Below are positions 25,587-34,271 of a stretch of DNA of 64,000 bases, in pieces. Origin of the DNA: Citrobacter tructae. GTDB lineage: Bacteria > Pseudomonadota > Gammaproteobacteria > Enterobacterales > Enterobacteriaceae. Position 1 is the stretch's first letter. Every line of letters begins with the position of its first letter. The DNA lies in NCBI RefSeq assembly GCF_004684345.1, contig NZ_CP038469.1, positions 1,178,001-1,242,000 of the forward strand, in the 5' to 3' direction. A program made the translations under genes and the position numbers. The notes under the pieces are model-generated. The model searched no databases and was not told where the DNA came from. It saw only the letters and a list, made by a program, of their open reading frames with translations.

Positions 25587-28500
25587 TTATCCTCCCGCCA
25601 GCATGCCGCCATCACGGCCCTGAGTTCTCAGGATACTCATGACACGCGTGTCGATCATTTTGACCAGCATCTGCGATGCCTGCGGCCCTATCTCCCCGTT
25701 TTGCCCGTCATTCTGAATGGCAATGTGATAAACAGGTGAATAAGCAATTCCCCCATTCATACCACCACCAGAAGAACCCGGGTCACCCAGCGCCCTGACA
25801 CCCAGCGTACCGTCTGTCGTTTTCGCCAGAGGCATAATGGCTTCCGGACCAGCTTCACCAAACACGCCTGCCCCCTTTGCAAAAGCAAACAGGGTCGGGC
25901 TGTCATAGATGCCGTTGCTGTAGGAACTTAATGAAGGTGAGTCATAAACACCGCCTTTCGCATTAAAGCTAAAACTGCTCCCAAAACTGCTGATGGCTGT
26001 GCCGGTGCTCGCGGTGGCTGCGCCGCCAAAAAGACTGCCGCCGATGCCCGTAATGGATTTCAGAATGGTGTTGGTAATCAGCGCCTGCGCTGCCATATCG
26101 ACAAGGTTTTTAATCACCGACTGTGTCAGGGAGGCAAACAACCCAATCATCCCGTCCCGGAGTGTCTGTGTACCATTCAGCATGCCGGTCAGCATGTTGG
26201 AGGTTCGCTCCTGGGTGGTTTCCATCAGGCCGATGGCGAGGCTGTTCAGATTCCCCTGCGACTTATACAGCTCCACCGCCGTCTGGTACTGCGCATCAGC
26301 GGAATCTTTATCCGCCTTTTGCTTCAGCAGTTCGTACTGCTCTTTGCTGATAACATCGTTCTGATAAAACGCCTGCAGCAGTGACTGACGCTCGGCCAGT
26401 TGATTACGCAGTTCAACCAGAGGATCAACCGTGCCGGCGATATCAATCAGAGGAGCGGACATTGCCGCTGCCTGTGCCTGTAACAGTTCACGGGCCGTAC
26501 TTTGCGCCAGCGTGATTCTGGCTGTCTGATACTCCTTTTCATCCAGAAGACGGGCATCAAAAAGAGATTTCAGCTCCTGGCTCGCTTCGCGCTCTTTCGT
26601 CAGAGACGCTCTGGCCGGCGCATACTGTTCTGCCAGTTCGAGGCGCTGTTTCTGATAATTTTTAGCATTCAGCAGCAGCGTCTTCTGAATATCAGCCTCG
26701 CTGGCCCCGTCAGCGCGGGCGGCTTCAAGGAGTTTTCTGGCGCTTTCCTGCTCCTGCAGGTTGATACGTCCGAGGCTTGAGGCATGCGCGGCTTCAATTT
26801 CACGCCGCAGTTGCTCATACTGGTTAACCTTCGCCTTTTGCCTCTTCCCCGTATCCCCGCCTTCCCCGGTCCAGGGGGTATCGGGTTTATCGCTCCCTGT
26901 TTCATTCCCTGATTTATCCGGCTTCGGTATGGGATCGGTTTTTCCTGATTTAGCCTGCTCTATGGCCTCTTTGACTGTTTTTTGCCGTTCCTTGAGGAGT
27001 TTTAACCCCTGCTCAACGGCATCCAGATCCCCTTTGTAACGGGTTTTATCGTTCTGTACGCCCTTAAGCTGTCCGAACGGATCGAAGCCACTCAGTCCAT
27101 CGATACGGTTTTCCGCATCCTGAATTTCCTTAATCAGTTTATTTCGCTGAATAACCTGATTTTCAAACTGTTCATCAATGTCCAGCTGCTTCACGTTGAG
27201 CTGGTTAAGCGACAGTTTTTTGAGTTCTTCATTCGTTTCAACAACAGCATTTTTCAGGTCAATCGCTGACTGACGGGCATTCTTCGCCTGATTATGGAAA
27301 TAGAGCAACGCCGAACCGGCCAGCATTGCCGCCCCCACCGGACCGCCCACCAGTGCCAGCGCCCCTCTGGCCATACCTACCGCTGCAGAGACTGCACGGG
27401 CTGAAACGGAAAGCTGTTTATTGGCGGCATTCAGCTGACTCTTCGCCTGGGTGGAAAGCAGTGTCTGCTCGGTTTCCTGGCGAATTAAGCGGTTAAACTC
27501 ACTCTGATAACTGACGTTAAGGCCAAATTGTCTGGCGCTTTTCTCCATTTCCCGATAACGCCCGAATTCTGCGTTATTCTGTGCCAGCGTGGCAGCGGTA
27601 CTTTCCAGCGTTTTTCGCGCCATATCCACCTGCGCCATCGCGCTGGCCCTGACCGCCTGCTGCTGCTCCACCCAGGCACCAATGTTCCCCCTGATACCTG
27701 CCGTCAGTTTTGTCGTCAGAACAGGAATCAGCGTATACAGCGCCACGTTGGCGACCGTATTAAAATTATCCGTCAGGCCATTAATCGCATCGGTTATAGT
27801 CTGAACACCACCACGCAGCGGGCCGTTTCCGCTGTGCCCCACCTTAATAATCAGACCTTCAAAAGCCGAAGTCAGACTGAGAAGATCGCCGTTCAGGTTA
27901 TTTACCCTGATTTCTGCCTGCTCATGCGCGGTCTGCGTGCCGGTCAACGCAGCAGTCAGCGACTCCACTTTCTCGCGGTTCTGCACCAGGATGGATGCAG
28001 CGCTGATGTTTTCCACCCCGAACAGCTTTACGGCCTGCCTGGTTGACAGGTTTTTCCCGGCCAGGTTCTCCAGCGCCTGGCTCAGCCCGACAACGGAAGG
28101 CTTCAGGGTTTTGTCCGCGCCCTTCTCCAGATGCAGAATAACGTTGCGCAGCGCGGTCCCGGCTTCACCGCCTTTTACCTCGCGCTCCGCCAGTACCTGT
28201 ATGGCGGCATTGAGGGTTTCAAAACCCACGCCAGCCTGTGCCGCTGCCACCCCGCCATTTTTAATTGCGGCAGCCGTGTCGGCTATCTCCGACGAGCCAA
28301 ATTTCGCGCCGGCAGCCAGTACGTTGATATACCGGTCGGCTTCACTGGCCCCCACACCAAACTGGTTTAACGACAGCGCCAGCGTTCGGGTGGCATCCGG
28401 AAGCGTGGTCCCTGCCGCCTGGGCCAGCGTTAACGCGCTTTTGGTCGCCGCCGTCAGCCCTGCAGAAGTGCTCAGCAGCTCAGGTTTTGCCGAAGCCATC

Positions 28501-28889
28501 AGCTTAATGGCCTCGGCAGCCTGTGATGCGCTGTATTCCGTTGTGCGGCCCATTTCCTGCGCCGCCTTATCGTACAGTTTCATCTGCGCACTGGTGGCAC
28601 CGGTGATGGCCTGCAAATCCGACAACGACTGGCTGTACTGCCGCGTGGTGTTAATAATGGTGCCCAGCGATAACCCCGCCCCGGCATAACCGACCAGCCT
28701 GCCAGCCAGCCCCGATACCGAAGCGGATACACGCTTATAGGCATCCTCCGTCTTTTTCGCATCAGCCTGGGCATTGCGGTTAAACTGGCGTGACTGACTC
28801 TCAGCGCTGCCGTAGGCGCTCATCAGCTGCGATTTAAAGTTCGCTGCATTCAGATGCAGCCCAACGGCAAGAGAGGCAACGTCACCCAT
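25587..28889 (-). CDS. H: Tail tape measure protein H
   Basis: This 1100-residue protein sets tail length, scaffolds the tube and is probably injected. The start MGDVASLAVGLHLNAANFKS is set by TAATG overlap with the GT extension stop. Long coiled-coil segments, a phage tail tape measure core (EMGRTTEYSASQAAEAIKLM), hydrophobic stretches (GALALVGGPVGAAMLAGSAL) and a Gly-rich C-terminus (GGSLFGGAATASTGTAISSF) are seen. At 1100 residues against 853 in lambda, the tail should be longer, since tape length scales with H. Confidence 0.93.
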   Translation of the reverse strand: MGDVASLAVGLHLNAANFKSQLMSAYGSAESQSRQFNRNAQADAKKTEDAYKRVSASVSGLAGRLVGYAGAGLSLGTIINTTRQYSQSLSDLQAITGATSAQMKLYDKAAQEMGRTTEYSASQAAEAIKLMASAKPELLSTSAGLTAATKSALTLAQAAGTTLPDATRTLALSLNQFGVGASEADRYINVLAAGAKFGSSEIADTAAAIKNGGVAAAQAGVGFETLNAAIQVLAEREVKGGEAGTALRNVILHLEKGADKTLKPSVVGLSQALENLAGKNLSTRQAVKLFGVENISAASILVQNREKVESLTAALTGTQTAHEQAEIRVNNLNGDLLSLTSAFEGLIIKVGHSGNGPLRGGVQTITDAINGLTDNFNTVANVALYTLIPVLTTKLTAGIRGNIGAWVEQQQAVRASAMAQVDMARKTLESTAATLAQNNAEFGRYREMEKSARQFGLNVSYQSEFNRLIRQETEQTLLSTQAKSQLNAANKQLSVSARAVSAAVGMARGALALVGGPVGAAMLAGSALLYFHNQAKNARQSAIDLKNAVVETNEELKKLSLNQLNVKQLDIDEQFENQVIQRNKLIKEIQDAENRIDGLSGFDPFGQLKGVQNDKTRYKGDLDAVEQGLKLLKERQKTVKEAIEQAKSGKTDPIPKPDKSGNETGSDKPDTPWTGEGGDTGKRQKAKVNQYEQLRREIEAAHASSLGRINLQEQESARKLLEAARADGASEADIQKTLLLNAKNYQKQRLELAEQYAPARASLTKEREASQELKSLFDARLLDEKEYQTARITLAQSTARELLQAQAAAMSAPLIDIAGTVDPLVELRNQLAERQSLLQAFYQNDVISKEQYELLKQKADKDSADAQYQTAVELYKSQGNLNSLAIGLMETTQERTSNMLTGMLNGTQTLRDGMIGLFASLTQSVIKNLVDMAAQALITNTILKSITGIGGSLFGGAATASTGTAISSFGSSFSFNAKGGVYDSPSLSSYSNGIYDSPTLFAFAKGAGVFGEAGPEAIMPLAKTTDGTLGVRALGDPGSSGGGMNGGIAYSPVYHIAIQNDGQNGEIGPQASQMLVKMIDTRVMSILRTQGRDGGMLAGG

Positions 28890-29502
28890 TACATTAATAC
28901 CTTCATGACTGCCGCACACTGCGCATCCAGATTCGGATTCACAGCGGCGGTGTGAGATTTAACAGGGGGCGGGTTACTGACAGAACCTTCTGTCGAAGGC
29001 TTTTTGAAAATACCCTGTTTGAGGAAGAAAGCACGCCAGTGGAAAAGCGTGTCTGCAGGAAGTGCCGCAATTTTTGACGGGTCAGGCTCGCCCCAGCGGT
29101 CGGCCAGCCAGAAAACCAGCTCCAGCCAGGGCGAGTCACTCAGTTTTTTTCGGCGGTTTCCAGCTTACCGATACCGTGTTTTTTCACTTTGTCGATAGCG
29201 TCCAGAAGCGCAACGTTATCGTGTGCTGCCAGCAGCTCCTTCGCCGTGGGTTTATCTTTGGCTTTAATCGGGGAGCCGTCAGGCTGAACCAGGCTGTCGA
29301 TAACAATCTGTACGCTCAGCTCAGACGCCATGCGGGCATTGCCAGAGGTTTGGGCCTCAATGAGCGCATCTTCATGATCAATAAGCTCAGCCGCCGTCAG
29401 TCGGCGCAGGTAAACTTTTGTACCGAATATTTCAGTTTCAGTCGGCGTGGGGTTCGTTTTGAGCAGTGCTTTTTTCAGTGCGGAGAGGCTAAATTCAGAC
29501 AT
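28889..29502 (-). CDS. GT: Tail assembly chaperone GT, made by -1 frameshift
   Basis: GT is the fusion of G with an extension in the -1 frame, reading (after AEKK) LSDSPWLELVFWLADRWGEP and ending CAAVMKVLM with TAA at 28889-28891. In lambda G and GT occur in a fixed ratio and load the tail tube subunits onto the tape measure. The slippery heptamer A AAA AAC sits at the end of G (29143-29149), immediately before its TGA. The T region has no start of its own, and its stop overlaps the H start, as in lambda. Confidence 0.88.
29140..29502 (-). CDS. G: Tail assembly chaperone G
   Basis: This 120-residue protein is the unshifted product (MSEFSLSALKKALLKTNPTP to GKLETAEKN). It is Lys/Glu-rich, with TKVYLRRLTAAELIDHEDAL near residue 30. 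It is slightly shorter than lambda G (140). It follows the tail tube gene by 61 bases, a gap that holds a hairpin. Confidence 0.9.
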   Translation of the reverse strand: MSEFSLSALKKALLKTNPTPTETEIFGTKVYLRRLTAAELIDHEDALIEAQTSGNARMASELSVQIVIDSLVQPDGSPIKAKDKPTAKELLAAHDNVALLDAIDKVKKHGIGKLETAEKN

Positions 29503-29530
29503 GATGTATCCTGTTTTTCAGACGAAAAAA

Positions 29531-29546
29531 ACCGCCCGGAGGCGGT
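29531..29546 (-). terminator. Hairpin between tail tube gene and G
   Basis: ACCGCC-CGGA-GGCGGT with TTTTTTTCG on the minus strand after it. It is the third copy of the hairpin sequence seen at 19726 and 23181. It may reduce G/GT expression relative to the abundant tube protein. Confidence 0.6.
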
Positions 29547-29563
29547 GTATAACGAGAAACGGA

Positions 29564-30046
29564 TTACGCTCCGGCATCTGGCGCTGGCGCGGCACTCCCC
29601 CATTTAATGTTGTTTTGCTTACCCTGCACCGTAATCTGGATAACTTCACTGGCAGGCGCTGTGATTTCGTTCATCTGCCAGCCTGAAAGCGCAAGGATCA
29701 TTGAAGCCGTTCGTTTGTTCGGCAGCTCAATATAAAACTGAACGGTCTTACGCTGTTCTGCAGCATTGAGGAACGCGGTGAAATCTTCGTTTCCTGGGTC
29801 GTCAATAAATCCCAGCGATTTTTCCGGCCCTTCCGGCAGGTCGGATATCGACTGCTTACTCTTGTCCAGCAGGGTGGTACAGTCGACAAATCCCCCCGTC
29901 TGACCTGTCGCACCCAGCGCCTTACAGTTAATCAGGGGTTTGAGCGCAGCCACAGCGGCCCCCACCTCGCCGAACTTCACCACCGTCCCGGCAGGAAGCA
30001 TCGCGTACTCAGGGGATGATTTTGGCGTGTTATTTTCATCAGCCAT
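29564..30046 (-). CDS. V: Major tail tube protein
   Basis: This 160-residue protein starts MADENNTPKSSPEYAMLPAG and contains VDCTTLLDKSKQSISDLPEG and QFYIELPNKRTASMILALSG. This fits the HK97/lambda tail tube family without the extra C-terminal Ig-like domain that lambda V carries. It lies between the neck genes and the G/GT chaperones, where the tube gene is expected. It polymerises into the hollow tail around the tape measure. Confidence 0.85.
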   Translation of the reverse strand: MADENNTPKSSPEYAMLPAGTVVKFGEVGAAVAALKPLINCKALGATGQTGGFVDCTTLLDKSKQSISDLPEGPEKSLGFIDDPGNEDFTAFLNAAEQRKTVQFYIELPNKRTASMILALSGWQMNEITAPASEVIQITVQGKQNNIKWGSAAPAPDAGA

Positions 30047-30079
30047 AATGATTCTCTCTTAAATAGTGGGCAGCGGTTG

Positions 30080-30481
30080 CTACCTGTTCTGAATGCCATT
30101 GCGGATTTCTACGGTCAGAATGCGCAGAACCTGCCGGACGTTGTAATCCAGTGCCGGACGGATGAACGGATCGGCAACCTGTTTAACCGTACCGAACTCC
30201 TGCGCCAGCGCTTTCATGTAATGCTTTTTGCTGGGACCAACCCGAAGGGTGACCACCGTATTTCCACGACCTTTCCGGGTGGATGAGCGAATTTTGATGG
30301 AATCACGCATATGCTCTGCAGAGGACGCATCGTCGAATCCGGCATGTTGTTTCATGTCTTCTTCAACCACTTTCAGCGCCTCACGCCCCGCGTCACGTAA
30401 CACCTTCGTGCCGACCTTTTCACCGAGCGCGATAAGCTGCCGCTCCAGCTCGTCCAGGCCTTTTACGTCCATGGTGATCAT
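30080..30481 (-). CDS. HK97 gp10-like neck/tail completion protein
   Basis: This 133-residue protein starts MITMDVKGLDELERQLIALG and has the family middle GREALKVVEEDMKQHAGFDD and the end TEYGTVKQ-like EFGTVKQVADPFIRPALDYN. HK97-gp10 family proteins sit at the head-tail neck. It overlaps the preceding gene by 4 bases (ATGA), so the two are coupled. Confidence 0.85.
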   Translation of the reverse strand: MITMDVKGLDELERQLIALGEKVGTKVLRDAGREALKVVEEDMKQHAGFDDASSAEHMRDSIKIRSSTRKGRGNTVVTLRVGPSKKHYMKALAQEFGTVKQVADPFIRPALDYNVRQVLRILTVEIRNGIQNR

Positions 30482-30867
30482 GGTGAGGCGTCCCGGTAGT
30501 AAAAGGTAAAATCCCGCACGAACCGGTACTGAATATTGCCGCTGGTCAGTACCGATTTACTCTGCTGTATTCCACCCCGGACCACATACTGCACGGGAAA
30601 GCCCTCAAGCTGGCCATGCACGATAGCGGTCCATTCCGCGCTGATTTTCTTATCCAGCTGTATCAGGCGGGTGTAGTCATTGAGCAGATGAATCGCTATC
30701 TGGAAGCGGCCCGCAATCAGGCCTGTGCGTAACAGTCCGGCGTACATTTCCGGATCGGAAATACACTGGTAAGTAATCCCCTCCTGCAGCTGATCCGGCA
30801 GGAGGAGAGGGTAAGCATCCAGCCCGGTTAAGCGTTCAAGCGCTACCTTCAATGCCTGCTCGATCAT
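30478..30867 (-). CDS. Probable tail terminator / tail completion protein
   Basis: This 129-residue protein starts MIEQALKVALERLTGLDAYP and has LLLPDQLQEGITYQCISDPE and ends VRDFTFYYRDASP. Size, position between the head-closure and gp10-like genes, and the alpha/beta pattern fit the DUF3168-like tail terminator group. The assignment is by context more than by motif. It overlaps both neighbours by a few bases. Confidence 0.55.
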   Translation of the reverse strand: MIEQALKVALERLTGLDAYPLLLPDQLQEGITYQCISDPEMYAGLLRTGLIAGRFQIAIHLLNDYTRLIQLDKKISAEWTAIVHGQLEGFPVQYVVRGGIQQSKSVLTSGNIQYRFVRDFTFYYRDASP

Positions 30868-31186
30868 GGCGTGCGTCTGCCTCCCCTGTGATGATGATAC
30901 GGTCCGCCAGGCGCCCGACGTTACGAACGGTATAAACCCGATCAGACGTCGTTATTTTCCAGTCGATATCAATATTCAGGCTCGGATGAGTGGTAAAAAG
31001 ACACGTTTCAACAACCTGCTGCTGATCCAGTGTGCGGACCTTTCTGCCCGATACCAGCTCGCACTTCGCCCAGGCTTTCCCTGTCACGACCAGCTGTTCC
31101 GGCAGGTATTCGCCCAGCGGCCCCCGCCCGGATTGCATATACCCAATCGAAAGACGGCAGGTCATCTCTTCCGGCTTCAGGCTCAT
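30836..31186 (-). CDS. Head-tail joining (head closure) protein
   Basis: This 116-residue protein starts at MSLKPEEMTCRLSIGYMQSG, whose ATG overlaps the TGA of the upstream gene; the frame extends farther but inside that gene. ITTSDRVYTVRNVGRLADRI is typical of HK97 gp7/SPP1 gp16-like head closure proteins. It seals the connector after packaging. Confidence 0.75.
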   Translation of the reverse strand: MSLKPEEMTCRLSIGYMQSGRGPLGEYLPEQLVVTGKAWAKCELVSGRKVRTLDQQQVVETCLFTTHPSLNIDIDWKITTSDRVYTVRNVGRLADRIIITGEADARHDRAGIEGSA

Positions 31187-31506
31187 ACGGTGTTCTCCTG
31201 CAACGGGAAAAGAAGGTGCCGGACCGCAGCCGTCTCCAGCCACTGACCGGTGAAACCGTTCAGATACGCATCCCCGACCAGATACTGCATGGCCAGCTGG
31301 ATATCCTCATCCGCTACAAAACCGCGTTCACCTTCCGGCAGCGCATGTAGTTCGTCATCGCTGCCCACCAGTTTGCAGTAATAGTCGCGCTCAACACTCT
31401 TCTGCGCAGCCGCCACCATTTTTGTGAGCATATCGTCATGCTCAGTGAAATCCGGCTCCAGGCGGAGTTGGGTTTTCACGTCATCCAATGTCAGTATCAT
31501 GATCAT
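31183..31506 (-). CDS. Head-tail connector, HK97 gp6-like
   Basis: This 107-residue protein is mostly helical: LTLDDVKTQLRLEPDFTEHD, LTKMVAAAQKSVERDYYCKL and DIQLAMQYLVGDAYLNG. This is the signature of the gp6-like adaptor that forms a ring under the portal. It overlaps the genes on both sides by a few bases, and the second or third codon Met may be the true start. Confidence 0.85.
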   Translation of the reverse strand: MIMILTLDDVKTQLRLEPDFTEHDDMLTKMVAAAQKSVERDYYCKLVGSDDELHALPEGERGFVADEDIQLAMQYLVGDAYLNGFTGQWLETAAVRHLLFPLQENTV

Positions 31507-31858
31507 CGGCTCCCTGGCGGGGACTCAGCGCTTTTTTCGCATCTTTTGGCCATACTGCTATATGGCGTTCAACCAGTTTCTCTGCGTACTCAGCATCAAA
31601 ACAGGCCGTATCACCGCGTGAATAACGATGGTATGGTCCCAGGAAAACAACCGCTTTCCGCTCCACTTCTGCTCCCGTCAGGCCCGTGGCCCCGTTTGTT
31701 TCACTTTCGATCAGATCAACACCTGCATCACCTGAACCCGCTGCAGTATTCTGACCGTCATCCCCGTCCACTGTATTTTCCGGCGTCAGTTCATCCGGCT
31801 TTTTCACATCCCCGGCTGCTGCCGCCGCTGCCGTTGCTTTTGCCGCTTTCGTTGTCAT
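31481..31858 (-). CDS. Head-cluster hypothetical protein, 125 aa
   Basis: It has an Ala/Lys-rich, disordered N-terminal half (MTTKAAKATAAAAAAGDVKK) and a C-terminal module GPYHRYSRGDTACFDAEYAE with KLVERHIAVWPK. Proteins with this layout lie between capsid and gp6 genes in several HK97-like phages. The compact end resembles small minor-head or decoration-like proteins, but I cannot assign a role. It overlaps the gp6-like gene by 26 bases. Confidence 0.6.
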   Translation of the reverse strand: MTTKAAKATAAAAAAGDVKKPDELTPENTVDGDDGQNTAAGSGDAGVDLIESETNGATGLTGAEVERKAVVFLGPYHRYSRGDTACFDAEYAEKLVERHIAVWPKDAKKALSPRQGADDHDTDIG

Positions 31859-31882
31859 CGTTTTGCTCCTGAAAAGAAAAAA

Positions 31883-31896
31883 CCCGCTGCTGCGGG
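31883..31896 (-). terminator. Hairpin after the major capsid gene
   Basis: CCCGC-TGCT-GCGGG is followed on the minus strand by TTTTTTCTTTTC. It lies 60 bases past the capsid stop and probably caps the abundant capsid mRNA with partial read-through. Confidence 0.6.
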
Positions 31897-31955
31897 CCAG
31901 GGAAACTACGTGCTTTTACTCTGTGTGACCGTGGTCGCACAGAGTGCAGGACCGG

Positions 31956-33242
31956 TTAAAACAGCACTTTTGTCCCGAGAACAAGACCTTCCGGATGACG
32001 GAAGCCGATATCGTGCTCCGTCACCACACGGATCAACGACTGGTTACGGGAGAACGCGGAAACCAGATTGCCGTCCCCGTCCTGGTAGGAGGCTTCCTGC
32101 GAGAAGGACACCTTCATGTTGCCATCCTCACCGATTACCACGTCATTAAAGTCAGCGAAGTAAATTTCTGACTCCTTGCCGCCGTCACCGAGGTTTGCCG
32201 GGATAGCGCTGGTACGCTGAATCTGAAATCCTTTCAGGATCCCCTGGGCCATTTCCGGGTAGACCTTATTACCGTTACCGTCGCGCAGCCCGAACAGTTT
32301 CATGTAGGTACGGTTCGACATACCCCAGCCGCAGCTGATCATGTTGCTGTTCCCGTCCATAGCCATCAGGATGATGCTGTCGAGATACGCATCAATCGTA
32401 TTCAGATTGATATCAGCAGCAGCTTCCCACGGCAGCAGGCGGCTCCATTCGGTTGCCCGCGCTTTCATACCGATCGGCGTATCACCGGTACCGTCATCAC
32501 GCATAAAGGCTTTATCTTCGCGAACAGAAATCGCGGTCAGAATATCCTGCAGGACCAGTTGCTCCACGTTGTAGCCGGCACGACCAATCAGCTGGTTGGA
32601 GATTGGCACCATCGCAATCATGGTTTTCGCAGTGAGTTTCACATCATCAAAGCGGGCTTCTGATACTTTCGCATCCTTGCCTTCCCCTGTGTAACTCGCC
32701 GTCGCACCACCAGCCAGACGCGGCAGCGCCATATTGCCGTTCGGCAGCGGAATGGAGCGCGCGCCCAGCTTACGAACGATGGTGCGATCACGCAGCAGTT
32801 CGATCACCTCGTTGTGGAGGTTTTGCGGAATAAGAACTCCACCTGACGCGGCGGCAGTATTGATGGCCATCGAGACAGACGGGTCATTCAGTTCTTCAGC
32901 TGCAAATTTTGCAGCGTCCTGGACGTTACCCTGTGCTGCCGCAATCGACATTACCAGACGGGTCATGCCTGCGCCGGTATATTGCTTTGGCTCTGCTTTA
33001 ACGCTGATACCAGGAGCCTGCTGTGTACCTTTAACTGGTTTAGCAACAAGCGCTGCAGCACGTTCAGCCGCTTCCAGACGTTCCATTTTGGCGCTGATAT
33101 CCGTGAACTGCTGCTGCAGGCTGGCAAATTCGGTTAACTGCTCCGCTGTCAGCGTTCCACCGGTAGTTTCAATCGTGGCCAGGGCCTGTACCTGTTCATT
33201 AATACCCGCACGCTGACGACGTAATTCTTCAATCTGTGGCAT
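31956..33242 (-). CDS. Major capsid protein, HK97 gp5 family
   Basis: This 428-residue protein starts at MPQIEELRRQRAGINEQVQA; the frame opening at 33296 crosses a hairpin. Residues about 1-100 form the charged coiled-coil scaffolding delta-domain that the phage protease removes. The HK97-fold body follows (INTAAASGGVLIPQNLHNEV, LPNGNMALPRLAGGATASYT, GYNVEQLVLQDILTAISVRE, ending EGLVLGTKVLF). It is made after the protease and before the connector genes. Confidence 0.95.
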   Translation of the reverse strand: MPQIEELRRQRAGINEQVQALATIETTGGTLTAEQLTEFASLQQQFTDISAKMERLEAAERAAALVAKPVKGTQQAPGISVKAEPKQYTGAGMTRLVMSIAAAQGNVQDAAKFAAEELNDPSVSMAINTAAASGGVLIPQNLHNEVIELLRDRTIVRKLGARSIPLPNGNMALPRLAGGATASYTGEGKDAKVSEARFDDVKLTAKTMIAMVPISNQLIGRAGYNVEQLVLQDILTAISVREDKAFMRDDGTGDTPIGMKARATEWSRLLPWEAAADINLNTIDAYLDSIILMAMDGNSNMISCGWGMSNRTYMKLFGLRDGNGNKVYPEMAQGILKGFQIQRTSAIPANLGDGGKESEIYFADFNDVVIGEDGNMKVSFSQEASYQDGDGNLVSAFSRNQSLIRVVTEHDIGFRHPEGLVLGTKVLF

Positions 33243-33269
33243 AGTTTTCTCTCTTTTTGGCATAAAAAA

Positions 33270-33287
33270 AGCAGCCAACAGGCTGCT
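33270..33287 (-). terminator. Hairpin between protease and capsid genes
   Basis: AGCAGCC-AACA-GGCTGCT is followed on the minus strand by TTTTTTTATG. It lies in the 72-base gap before the capsid gene, just upstream of its Shine-Dalgarno region (AGAGAGAAAA). Confidence 0.6.
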
Positions 33288-33314
33288 TTCTGGCAATGAC
33301 GCGTTAGCGCCGGG

Positions 33315-34235
33315 TTACATTCTTGTTTGCAGGTCCATCGCGGCTGCCTGCAACTTTATGGAAGTGGTTCGTTGAGGTTGTTTGTACTTTGCCGCAATGG
33401 CATTAATTGCGGACTGAGGATCCGAAACTTCATCGGCAAGACCAGCAGAAATGGCATCAGCGCCGAAATAGATTCCGGCCTGCGTGTTAATCACCGTCTG
33501 AGGGGCAAGATTCCGGTATTCCGCTACAGATGTAATAAACGTCTCGTACATATCGTCAATCATCCTCTGGAACATTCCCCGAGCGTCTTCACTCAGTGGC
33601 TCATGTTGTGTACCGTTATTTTTGTTATCTCCCCGAAAAATCGTGGTGAATGTTAACCCCATTTGCTCTTCCATCCTGGAAGTATCCAGGTGTTCCATGA
33701 TCACTCCAATCGAGCCGACTCCACTGGTCTGGCTGACTACAATTTTGCTGCAGGCCGAAGCGATAAAGTAAGCCGCAGAATAGGCGCTGTAGTTCACAAT
33801 TGCAGTAATAGGCTTAGTTTGACGTGACTGGAAAATATAATCGGCCAGTTCCTTGCATCCAACCGCCGCACCACCACCAGAATTTATATCCAGTACAATT
33901 TCACTGATGGAAGGGTCATTTAATGCAGCATGCACCTGGCTACGTATGCGCTCATAGCTGGTAAGTTCAGAACACATTGCAGTAATTTGCCCACGACGCG
34001 GAACCAGAATGCCGTGAACAGGAATAACTGCCATTCCACCAGCTGGTTGAACCAAATCTGGCGCCTGATTGTTATCAGGATCCTTCGTCATGTGAATTCC
34101 AGCCTCTTCTGATATTCCCTGAATACGGGGAACCAGCACAGCTTTTACAGAATCCATTGTCTGTCGTGTCACGTAATGTGGTACACCAAAGACCATAGCC
34201 GCCAGATGCGGCAGATTAATTAAATTTTTTGTCAT
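33315..34235 (-). CDS. S49 (SppA/lambda C-like) head maturation protease
   Basis: This 306-residue protein starts MTKNLINLPHLAAMVFGVPH. The S49 core is clear: MAVIPVHGILVPRRGQITAM, EIVLDINSGGGAAVGCKELA, the nucleophile region VNYSAYSAAYFIASA, and SQTSGVGSIGVIMEHLD. The catalytic Ser is probably in SAAYFIASA, with a Lys further on as base. It removes the capsid delta-domain. It lies between portal and capsid, the standard order. An internal in-frame scaffold start, as in lambda Nu3, is not evident. Confidence 0.9.
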   Translation of the reverse strand: MTKNLINLPHLAAMVFGVPHYVTRQTMDSVKAVLVPRIQGISEEAGIHMTKDPDNNQAPDLVQPAGGMAVIPVHGILVPRRGQITAMCSELTSYERIRSQVHAALNDPSISEIVLDINSGGGAAVGCKELADYIFQSRQTKPITAIVNYSAYSAAYFIASACSKIVVSQTSGVGSIGVIMEHLDTSRMEEQMGLTFTTIFRGDNKNNGTQHEPLSEDARGMFQRMIDDMYETFITSVAEYRNLAPQTVINTQAGIYFGADAISAGLADEVSDPQSAINAIAAKYKQPQRTTSIKLQAAAMDLQTRM

Positions 34236-34271
34236 GATGTTTACCAGGTCAGCCCGCACTGCGGGTGATAT

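Noticed and set aside
28939..29139. Separate 66-aa gene after G
   Set aside because: It has no link to the tail chaperone; the real T extension is in another frame and is reached by -1 frameshift.
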